Made by a program: the position numbers and the translations under genes | Source of the DNA: JBEKCP01 sp050014815 | Lineage (GTDB): Bacteria > Planctomycetota > Planctomycetia > Pirellulales > Thermoguttaceae | Length of the DNA: 6,082 bases | Direction: 5' to 3' | NCBI GenBank assembly: GCA_050014815.1 | Contig: JBEKCP010000386.1 | Location: forward strand, 1-6,082 | Shown: piece by piece, positions 1 through 5,410 of the stretch | How the letters are laid out: every line of letters begins with the position of its first letter | Numbering within the stretch: position 1 is the stretch's first letter | The notes under the pieces: generated by a model | Told to the model about the DNA's origin: nothing | The model's database searches: none | The model's input: only the letters and a program-made list of their open reading frames with translations

Positions 1-322
1 CCGCGGGGGGCAGGACCTTGATGGCCACGGTGCGTTTCATCCGGCGGTGCCGGGCCTTCAAGACCACGCCCATGCCCCCCTCGCCGATCTGGTCCAGCAC
101 GGTGTATTCGCCGAAGACCAGCACTTTGGTCTTGCCCTGGTAGACGGCCTGGGCCTGGTACTTGGTCAGCTTGCCGTGCTGGACGAGGGCCTGGGCGAGC
201 TGCTGGACATCCCTGGGCCGCTTATCGGGTGGGAGACTCTCCTGAAACTTGGAGACCTCGGCCGCCAACATCAGGCCGCTCTCGGTCAGCCGCTCGATGA
301 ACTGCTGGACGGTAATCGCCAT
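1..322 (-). CDS. Hanks-type Ser/Thr protein kinase, N-terminal part (3' end off the left edge)
   Basis: The minus strand encodes at least 107 residues starting MAITVQQFIERLTESGLM and running off the window. Residues 1-68 form a mostly helical leader of the kind that precedes the catalytic domain in many planctomycete kinases. The kinase domain begins near residue 70 (FGEYTVLDQIG), followed by an intact glycine-rich loop GEGGMG (80-85) and the VAIK ATP-anchoring lysine (K102). These features indicate a functional ATP-binding N-lobe that would phosphorylate Ser/Thr on partner proteins. The catalytic loop, DFG motif and any membrane segment lie outside the window, so activity is inferred. An in-frame ATG at 343 would add seven residues (MVWRGLS). 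I prefer 322 because MA-x-TV-x-QF is how I remember such leaders starting and because it leaves a longer leader after the candidate promoter. Neither start has a strong Shine-Dalgarno sequence. The gene is divergent from the pseudokinase gene at 492. Confidence 0.9.
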   Translation of the reverse strand, partial: MAITVQQFIERLTESGLMLAAEVSKFQESLPPDKRPRDVQQLAQALVQHGKLTKYQAQAVYQGKTKVLVFGEYTVLDQIGEGGMGVVLKARHRRMKRTVAIKVLPPA

Positions 323-362
323 CGACAGGCCCCGCCAGACCATGGGGGTACGCTACCCGCCT

Positions 363-391
363 ACTATACACAGAGGCCGACAAGGCCGCAA
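363..391 (-). promoter_or_regulatory. Candidate sigma-70-like promoter for the minus-strand kinase
   Basis: Read on the minus strand, TTGCGG (391-386) is followed after exactly 17 bases by TATAGT (368-363). These match the -35 and -10 consensus at 3 to 4 and 5 of 6 positions. Transcription would begin near 356, leaving a leader of about 34 bases to the ATG at 322. Planctomycete promoter consensus is poorly defined, so this is a pattern match only. Confidence 0.4.
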
Positions 392-393
392 GC

Positions 394-469
394 CCCCCAA
401 TCCATACCCCTATCCGTGGAGGGTGCGGCGGCTATTGGCAAAGAATCCTTGCGGGGTTAGGATTGGGGG
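394..469. repeat. Imperfect 17-bp inverted repeat in the divergent promoter region
   Basis: The left arm at 394-410 (CCCCCAATCCATACCCC) and right arm at 453-469 (GGGGTTAGGATTGGGGG) are reverse complements at 15 of 17 positions, with only the central two bases mismatched. The outer ten bases match perfectly. The arms are separated by 42 bases. The right arm covers the -10 element of the candidate plus-strand promoter, and the left arm lies just upstream of the -35 element of the minus-strand promoter. This fits paired half-sites for a shared regulator, or a looping operator. A hairpin in RNA is less likely because transcripts from either candidate promoter would not contain both arms. Confidence 0.6.
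435..463 (+). promoter_or_regulatory. Candidate sigma-70-like promoter for the tandem pseudokinase gene
   Basis: TTGGCA (435-440) and TAGGAT (458-463) are separated by 17 bases, matching the -35 and -10 consensus at 5 and 4 of 6 positions. Transcription would begin around 470, giving a leader of about 22 bases that contains the Shine-Dalgarno sequence. The -10 element lies inside the right arm of the 394-469 inverted repeat, so a protein bound there would be expected to affect initiation. This is a pattern match only. Confidence 0.4.
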
Positions 470-477
470 TGGTGAGC

Positions 478-485
478 GAGGAGGT
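478..485 (+). promoter_or_regulatory. Strong ribosome binding site that fixes the start at 492
   Basis: GAGGAGGT sits six bases upstream of the ATG at 492, an ideal Shine-Dalgarno match and spacing. It decides the start of the large gene. The reading frame stays open upstream to an ATG at 249, but that extension overlaps the divergent kinase gene and has no comparable site. Confidence 0.85.
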
Positions 486-491
486 AACCCA

Positions 492-3400
492 ATGGCCGAA
501 CCATCAAGCACGCCGGGCCAGGTCTTCGGCGACTATATCCTCCTGGAGTTGCTGGCCGAGTCGCGGACCGGGAAGATCTTCAAGGCGCAACACCGGGCGA
601 TGGGCCGGCTGGCGGCGCTGAAGCTCTTCTCGCAGCAGGCCGAAGCCATGCCGCAACTCCTGGAGCGATTCGAGCGGAAGATCAAGATCCTCGCCCGGCT
701 CAGCCATCCCAACCTGGTGGCCGCGCAGGCCGCGGGCGAGCACGCCGGCACCCGCTACCTCGCCATGGAGTATGTCGACGGCAAGGACCTCGCCTCGACG
801 GTCAGGCAGCAGGGCCCGCCGACGGTCGAGGAGGCGGTGGGATACCTGCTCCAGGCGGCGTCGGGCCTGGGCTATGCCCACGCCCAGGGCGTCTACCATC
901 GCAACGTCAAGCCGAGCAACTTGATGCTCGACCGGCAGGGGGTGGTGAAGGTGGTCGGGTTCGGGCTGGCGCACGTCGAGGCCGGGGCGCCGGCGGACAG
1001 GGAAGGGGCGGGCGTGGAACTCACCGCGCAGCACCAGACTCTCGGCTCCCAGAGCTACATCGCGCCCGAGCAGATCGGCGACGCGGCCCACGCCGACCAG
1101 CGGGCCGACATCTACAGCCTCGGCTGCACGTTGCACATGCTGTTGACGGGCCGGCCGCCGTACGCCGGCAAGTCGGCGATGCAGCAGTTTCTCGCCCACC
1201 GCGGCAGCCCGATCCCCTCGCTACGGGCTGTCCGGCCGGACATGCCCGACGCCCTGGACGCCGTCTTCCAAAAGATGCTGGCCAAGCGGCCGGAAGACCG
1301 CTACCAGTCGATGGATGAAGTGATCGGGGCGCTCCGCGGCGCCCTGGGCATGGGAAAGCAGCCCGAGGACAAGACTGAATCCGGGGGGAAGACCGGACAC
1401 GAAGACAAGCCCGAGTTGGCGTCGACGTCGGCCTGGCCCGCCGGCGAAGCGGCGGGCGCTCCGCTGGCCGGCCCCGGCGGCGTGGTCCTGGAGCAGTACG
1501 TGCTCCTGGAGCAACTGAGCAGCTCGCGGACCGGCCTGGTGTTCAAGGCGCAACATCGCGGGATGGGACGCACCGTGGCTGTCAAGTTCCTTGCGCCCGA
1601 GGCGGCGGGCTCGAAGACCCTTGTACAGCGATTCCATCGCGCCGCGAAGGTCCTCTCGCAGTTGGAGCATCGCAACCTGGCGAGGGCCCTCGACGCGGGC
1701 GAGCAAGACGAGGCCCATTACCTGGTCACTGAATACGTCGCCGGCCAGGACCTCCGCCGGAAGCTCCAAGACCAGGGCCCGCTCGGCGTGGCCGAGGCCG
1801 TGCGCTACGTCGTCCAAGCGGCCGAAGGCCTGGACTGCGTCCACGAGCACGGGGTGTGCCACCGCAACGTCAAGCCCGGCAATCTGCTGGTCGACCGCGA
1901 GGGCGTGGTCAAGCTGGTGGGATTCACGCTGGCCCACGTCGAGGCCGATGGGCCGCTGACCGAGGCCGGCGTCGAGGCCGAGCTGACCCGCCACGGCGAG
2001 GCCCTGGGCACCTACGATTTCATGTCCCCCGAGCAGGCCCTGGACGCCGGCAGCGTGGATCGGCGGGCCGACATCTACAGCCTCGGCTGCACGTTGTACA
2101 TGCTGTTGACCGGCCACCGGCCTTACTCCGCCAGGTCGGCGACGCAGATGATTCTCGCCCATCGGACGGAGCCGATCCCGTCGCTCTCGGCAGCCCGCCG
2201 CGACGTGCCGGAGGCCCTGGACCATATCTTCCACAAGATGGTGGCCAAGCGGCGCGAGGACCGCTACTCCTCGATGAGCGAAGTGGCGGCGGACCTCGAT
2301 GCGTGGTTGAAAGTGGCGGAAAGTGCCGCCGGGGGGCCGGGCGCAACGGCCGCCGTTGGGGCCGGGATCGGCCCCGCGCGGCAGGCGACTGGCCGGCGAA
2401 AATGGTTGGCGGCGGCGGGCGCGGCCCTGGGCGCCCTGGCGATCCTCGCCCTGGCGGCGATCGTGTTCCACCCGGGGCAAGATCCCTTGCGGAAGGTCGA
2501 GGGCAGCGGCGAAGGGCAGGCGAAGGAGGAGCACTCGCAGCCCGGGCCGATTGCGCCCCCCGCACCAGAGCCGAAGTCGCCGGGTCCGGCCGCCCCGAAG
2601 GACAAGCCCAAGGGCGAGCCTCGTGCGGTCGTGGTGGCCGAGCCGAGGCCGGCCCCGCCGCCCCGCGAGCCCGCGGTGCCGCCCGAGCCGGCCAAGGTCC
2701 CCGAGCCGGCCAAGTTCGTCAAACCGGCCGACGTTATCAAGCCGGCCGAGATTGCCAAGCCGGCCCAGCCCGAGGGCCCGGCGGACGTCTCGGCGGAGCA
2801 GTCCAAGAGGCTGGCGCAACTCGAATCGCTGGAGAGTCGCTACGCGGAAGCCCTGACGCCCGCCGAAACTCTGGTCTCGGCTTGGGCCTTTGCCCAGGCG
2901 CTGGAAGACATGGCGAAGGTCCGTCTCGAGGATAAGGAGAACGCCGCACGCCTGGCCGGCAGGATCGCCGAGGTGAAATACCTGGCCGGACTGAAGGAGA
3001 AGGTCATTGCGAAGCTCAACTCGGGCAATTTGCGGCTGAAGAAGAGCGATCTGCTGCTCCGCCGCATCAACGGCGAGGTTACCGGGGCCGGCGCGGAAGG
3101 GATTACCGCCGAGTTGAGCGGAGGCAAGACGGAGGTCCACGCCTGGGGCGAACTGAGCGACGACGCCCGGCAGAAGCTGGGCCAACTGGTTGCCGAGGGG
3201 GCCGGCCGCGACGATTGGATCGCGCTGGGGCTCTTGGCCCTCGGCCGGCAAGACGGCCCCGCCGCCGCCAGTTGCTTCGAGAAGGCCGCGGGACTCGGCG
3301 GCGACGTGGCGCCCTACCTGGAATCCATCGCCCGGATGGGCTTCGCCCAGGCCATGGACTTGCTCAAGCGAAAGGATTTCGGCAAGGCCATTGTCGCGCT

Positions 3401-4577
3401 GGACCGGCTGGAGAGCACGTCCGGGAGGACCTTCTGGGCAAAGTCCCACAGGCTGGAAATCGAGACGGCTCGCCGGCAGGCCAGGTGGGAGATGTCCGAG
3501 GCGGGGGCCGAGCGGTTGTACGCCCAGGCCGCCGCGCTGTACCGGGACGAGGATCTGTACCTGCTGCGGCCGATCATTCAGCGTCTCAAGGCCGACTATC
3601 CCGACTCCCGCCCGATCCGCGATCCCCGGCGGAGCCCGTCGGTCGCGGAGATGGCGACGGCCGCGGCCAACCTCCCGCCGCTGGTGACCATTGCCAAGAG
3701 CGGCCGCGGCGACTTCAGCACGATCCAGGCCGCCGTGGACGAGGCGCATCCCAACAGCGTGCTGGAGATCCTGGACCTCGGGCCCTACGAGGAACAAATC
3801 TTGATCCCGGAGAGGGCCGCGGGACTGACGATCCGCGGCAAGAAGGGATTATGGCCGATCGTCACTTCCCGCGACTGGGGCCACTCCGTGATCGACGTCG
3901 CCGGGAAGGGCATCACCCTGGATCGCCTGGCGATCGTCTGCCAGCATTCGGGCAAGAGCACCAATCCCAGTTGTGTTTGGCATGGTTCCTCGGCCCCGGT
4001 CTGCTTTCGCCGTTGCATCCTGCAAGGCGGGAAGAACGTTTTCGACTGCGAGGCCGCCGTCCAGCAGAGCGTCTTCGCCGGGCCGTGCGTGATCAAGAAA
4101 CCCGTCGCGGTCCGCAATTCGATCTATCTCGGCAACGCCGACGACGGCCTGTGCGTCGACAGCCCGTCGCGTTTCGAGAACACCCTCGTTCGCAGCCTCC
4201 TGAAAGTCAAGAAGGCGGCGAGTTTCAAGTCGTGTACGATCGTCGGCCCGGCCAGCATCCAGATGGACCGCCGCGGGACGGAGTTGCAGGACTCGATCGT
4301 CATTTTCGGCATCGACGCCTGGACCGAAGACGTGCGGATCGACCGCTGCAACGTCCTGGGGAAGACGTCGGGGCTTGCACGGTACGGACTCGGCTACACC
4401 GCGGTGGAGCCGCGGTTCGTCAATCCGGCCGTTCTCGATTATCACCTGAAGCTGGACAGCCCGTGCCGCGGGAAGGCATCCGACGGCGGCGACCTCGGGT
4501 TCCGCTTCTCGCCGGAAACCTGGGACTTGCTCCAGCGGGCGATCGAACTCCGCACGCGGGGCCGCCTGGCGTTCTGA
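492..4577 (+). CDS. Tandem-pseudokinase membrane protein with C-terminal right-handed beta-helix
   Basis: The 1361-residue protein has two kinase-fold domains (about 14-283 and 335-604), a basic RRK cap (635-637) and one transmembrane helix (638-659). A Pro/Ala/Lys-rich spacer (660-770), a helical, partly TPR-like region (about 771-1055) and a right-handed beta-helix (about 1064-1340) follow. The positive-inside rule places the kinase folds in the cytoplasm and the C-terminus outside. Both kinase folds look inactive. The first two loop glycines are replaced (A22/S24; S343/S345), the alpha-C glutamate is K63/A384, the HRD aspartate is Asn (N138/N459) and the DFG aspartate is Gly (G156/G477). 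The VAVK lysine (K44/K365), KP-x-N, APE/SPE and DIYSLG motifs remain. The beta-helix starts with a pectinesterase-like GDFSTIQAAVDEA motif (1073-1085) and ends with FVNPAVLDYHLKLDSPC, a common end to such repeats; I see no basis for claiming enzymatic activity. Likely role (inferred): sensing or scaffolding. Automated annotation would probably call it a serine/threonine kinase. Confidence 0.93.
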   Translation: MAEPSSTPGQVFGDYILLELLAESRTGKIFKAQHRAMGRLAALKLFSQQAEAMPQLLERFERKIKILARLSHPNLVAAQAAGEHAGTRYLAMEYVDGKDLASTVRQQGPPTVEEAVGYLLQAASGLGYAHAQGVYHRNVKPSNLMLDRQGVVKVVGFGLAHVEAGAPADREGAGVELTAQHQTLGSQSYIAPEQIGDAAHADQRADIYSLGCTLHMLLTGRPPYAGKSAMQQFLAHRGSPIPSLRAVRPDMPDALDAVFQKMLAKRPEDRYQSMDEVIGALRGALGMGKQPEDKTESGGKTGHEDKPELASTSAWPAGEAAGAPLAGPGGVVLEQYVLLEQLSSSRTGLVFKAQHRGMGRTVAVKFLAPEAAGSKTLVQRFHRAAKVLSQLEHRNLARALDAGEQDEAHYLVTEYVAGQDLRRKLQDQGPLGVAEAVRYVVQAAEGLDCVHEHGVCHRNVKPGNLLVDREGVVKLVGFTLAHVEADGPLTEAGVEAELTRHGEALGTYDFMSPEQALDAGSVDRRADIYSLGCTLYMLLTGHRPYSARSATQMILAHRTEPIPSLSAARRDVPEALDHIFHKMVAKRREDRYSSMSEVAADLDAWLKVAESAAGGPGATAAVGAGIGPARQATGRRKWLAAAGAALGALAILALAAIVFHPGQDPLRKVEGSGEGQAKEEHSQPGPIAPPAPEPKSPGPAAPKDKPKGEPRAVVVAEPRPAPPPREPAVPPEPAKVPEPAKFVKPADVIKPAEIAKPAQPEGPADVSAEQSKRLAQLESLESRYAEALTPAETLVSAWAFAQALEDMAKVRLEDKENAARLAGRIAEVKYLAGLKEKVIAKLNSGNLRLKKSDLLLRRINGEVTGAGAEGITAELSGGKTEVHAWGELSDDARQKLGQLVAEGAGRDDWIALGLLALGRQDGPAAASCFEKAAGLGGDVAPYLESIARMGFAQAMDLLKRKDFGKAIVALDRLESTSGRTFWAKSHRLEIETARRQARWEMSEAGAERLYAQAAALYRDEDLYLLRPIIQRLKADYPDSRPIRDPRRSPSVAEMATAAANLPPLVTIAKSGRGDFSTIQAAVDEAHPNSVLEILDLGPYEEQILIPERAAGLTIRGKKGLWPIVTSRDWGHSVIDVAGKGITLDRLAIVCQHSGKSTNPSCVWHGSSAPVCFRRCILQGGKNVFDCEAAVQQSVFAGPCVIKKPVAVRNSIYLGNADDGLCVDSPSRFENTLVRSLLKVKKAASFKSCTIVGPASIQMDRRGTELQDSIVIFGIDAWTEDVRIDRCNVLGKTSGLARYGLGYTAVEPRFVNPAVLDYHLKLDSPCRGKASDGGDLGFRFSPETWDLLQRAIELRTRGRLAF
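534..1334 (+). repeat. Pseudokinase copy 1 of an internal tandem duplication
   Basis: This segment encodes residues 15-281 and aligns without gaps to copy 2 (1497-2297) at a constant offset of 963 bases. Offsets are identical at Y15/Y336, K44/K365, H136/H457, G156/G477, D206/D527 and R270/R591. Bases 1100-1133 are identical to 2063-2096, and after one mismatch the identity continues for another 13 bases. In this copy the loop reads AESRTG, the catalytic loop HRNVKPSN and the DFG site GFG. Confidence 0.9.
1497..2297 (+). repeat. Pseudokinase copy 2 of an internal tandem duplication
   Basis: This segment encodes residues 336-602 and is the gapless partner of 534-1334. Its loop reads SSSRTG, its catalytic loop HRNVKPGN and its DFG site GFT, so it is slightly further from the DFG consensus than copy 1. 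A low-complexity linker (about residues 284-330, rich in Gly, Ala, Pro, Lys and Glu) joins the copies. The copy is followed by a short Gly/Ala-rich juxtamembrane stretch and the transmembrane helix. Confidence 0.9.
2682..2771 (+). repeat. Five tandem 18-bp units coding a hexapeptide spacer
   Basis: Residues 731-760 read as five six-residue units: PEPAKV, PEPAKF, VKPADV, IKPAEI, AKPAQP. The DNA repeats with an 18-base period around a CCGGCC core. The units lie just outside the predicted membrane helix, within a longer Pro/Ala/Lys/Glu-rich stretch. An extended spacer of this kind probably holds the helical and beta-helix parts away from the membrane. Such repeats often vary in copy number between strains. 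Confidence 0.7.
4005..4361 (+). repeat. Seven beta-helix rungs with a small-residue/Cys ladder
   Basis: Residues 1172-1290 contain seven matches to a hydrophobic-x-x-[C/S/T]-[I/V/L/T/N]-hydrophobic pattern, usually ending in Gly: FRRCILQG (1172), VQQSVFAG (1190), VRNSIYLG (1207), FENTLVRS (1228), FKSCTIVG (1245), LQDSIVIF (1265) and IDRCNVLG (1283). Spacings are 18, 17, 21, 17, 20 and 18 residues, as expected for successive turns of a parallel beta-helix. The fourth position runs C, S, S, T, C, S, C, which suggests a stacked ladder on one face. Confidence 0.65.
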
Positions 4578-4598
4578 GGGACGGCGGCCGCGAAAATG

Positions 4599-4607
4599 GG
4601 ACTGTCC
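4599..4607. repeat. GGACTGTCC palindrome in the intergenic gap
   Basis: GGAC-T-GTCC is a perfect inverted repeat with a one-base centre, 21 bases after the stop of the pseudokinase gene. The flanks (CGAAAATG on the left, TCTTCGG on the right) give a weak, broken extension of the symmetry. From memory, a dispersed intergenic element with a GGGACTGTCCC core occurs in several bacterial phyla, and this could be a decayed copy. That link is unproven. The rest of 4578-4690 shows only GC-rich palindromes and nothing gene-like. Confidence 0.35.
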
Positions 4608-4695
4608 TCTTCGGCCGGCAGGGGAAGGGCCAAGCCGGCACCGCACCCCCTCGTTCCTGTGGGTTCGGGGCGTCGCCGAAAGCGTACGGCGGGGG

Positions 4696-4723
4696 TTGCG
4701 GCGCCGCGAATTTCCAGGATAAT
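4696..4723 (+). promoter_or_regulatory. Candidate promoter for the DUF47-PiT phosphate operon
   Basis: TTGCGG (4696-4701) is followed after 16 bases by GATAAT (4718-4723), the latter matching the -10 consensus at 5 of 6 positions. Transcription would start near 4730, giving a leader of about 33 bases. The -35 sequence is the same hexamer proposed for the minus-strand kinase promoter. No recognisable Pho box is visible, so phosphate control is not shown by the sequence. Confidence 0.4.
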
Positions 4724-4762
4724 AAGGGTCCACGCCGCCGACCTTGCTGAACGGTTCGTTCC

Positions 4763-5392
4763 ATGTTCTCTCTCCAGCGTTTTCTGAGCAAAGGGCATCG
4801 TTTCTTCGACCTCCTGGAGGCGAGTGCCGAGGAGGCTCGGCAGTCGGTGCTGGCGCTGATCGAGCTGATCAATGCGCCCCAGGACGGCCGCACCTTGGAG
4901 AAATTCGTCCAGAGCCGGAGGCAGGAAAAGCAACTCAGCGAGCAGATTACCGCGCTGCTTTGCAGCACGCTGATTACCCCCCTGGAACGCGAGGACATCG
5001 AGGACCTCTCCAACGCCGTGTCCCGGATCACCAAGGTGACCAAGAAGTTCGCCCAGCGGCTCCTGCTGCAGCAGGCCGGCGTCTCGACCGAGGTATTTCG
5101 TCAGCAAGCCGGCCTCTTGCAGAAATCGACCGATACCCTGTGCCAGATGGTCCGTCGCCTGCGGCGCGGGCCGAACCTGAACCGGATCCAGGAGGAGAAC
5201 GGCCAGTTGCACCAGTACGAGGGGGAGGCCGACAAGCTGATGATGAACCTGCTGGGGGACCTCTACAGCGGCCAATACGACGCCAGGCAGATGATCGTAA
5301 TCCGGGACCTCTTCGAGCTGCTCGAAAAAGTCATCGACCGGTGCCGTGACGCCGGCAATATCGTTTTCCGCATCGTGTTGAAGAACTCCTGA
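4763..5392 (+). CDS. DUF47/PhoU-related Pit accessory protein
   Basis: This 209-residue, almost entirely helical, cytoplasmic protein is of the DUF47 family (PhoU-like), which usually sits beside PiT phosphate permeases and is thought to modulate them. Supporting features are the start MFSLQRFLSKGHRFFDLLEASAEEA, ITPLEREDIEDL (71-82), YEGEADKL (152-159) and the typical ending RCRDAGNIVFRIVLKNS. Length is normal for the family. The PhoU fold has two repeats, each with an acidic metal-binding E/D-x-x-x-D cluster. The second looks intact (E188-x3-D192, D196). Where the first usually has a run like LDD-x-x-D, this protein has AVSRITK (85-91), so one metal site may be lost; this comparison is from memory. 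The ATG at 4763 has no clear Shine-Dalgarno sequence. The gap to the permease gene is only 18 bases, so the two are probably one operon. Confidence 0.88.
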   Translation: MFSLQRFLSKGHRFFDLLEASAEEARQSVLALIELINAPQDGRTLEKFVQSRRQEKQLSEQITALLCSTLITPLEREDIEDLSNAVSRITKVTKKFAQRLLLQQAGVSTEVFRQQAGLLQKSTDTLCQMVRRLRRGPNLNRIQEENGQLHQYEGEADKLMMNLLGDLYSGQYDARQMIVIRDLFELLEKVIDRCRDAGNIVFRIVLKNS

Positions 5393-5410
5393 CGCTGGGA
5401 CCGATCCGCG

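Noticed and set aside
249..491. An 81-residue N-terminal extension of the large gene from an upstream in-frame ATG
   Set aside because: It overlaps the coding part of the divergent kinase, shows no domain, and lacks a ribosome site, whereas GAGGAGGT precedes the ATG at 492 at ideal spacing.
1221..3797. A long open frame on the minus strand
   Set aside because: It lies fully antisense to the tandem pseudokinase gene. Its translation is rich in Arg, Gly, Leu and Pro with no recognisable domain, as expected for the shadow of a GC-rich gene.
3681..4511. Pectin methylesterase or pectate lyase activity for the C-terminal domain
   Set aside because: Only the entry motif GDFSTIQAAVDEA resembles pectinesterases. 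I could not identify the catalytic residues, so a non-enzymatic beta-helix is the safer call.
4614..4639. A terminator hairpin after the pseudokinase gene (GCCGGC pairing with GCCGGC)
   Set aside because: The stem is six bases with a 14-base loop and no following T run. GCCGGC is self-complementary and common by chance in this composition.
3215..4750. A 511-residue plus-strand frame overlapping the C-terminal half of the large gene
   Set aside because: It is Arg/Pro/Gly-rich in the alternate frame, while the main frame encodes the regular beta-helix. There is no sign of a frameshift.
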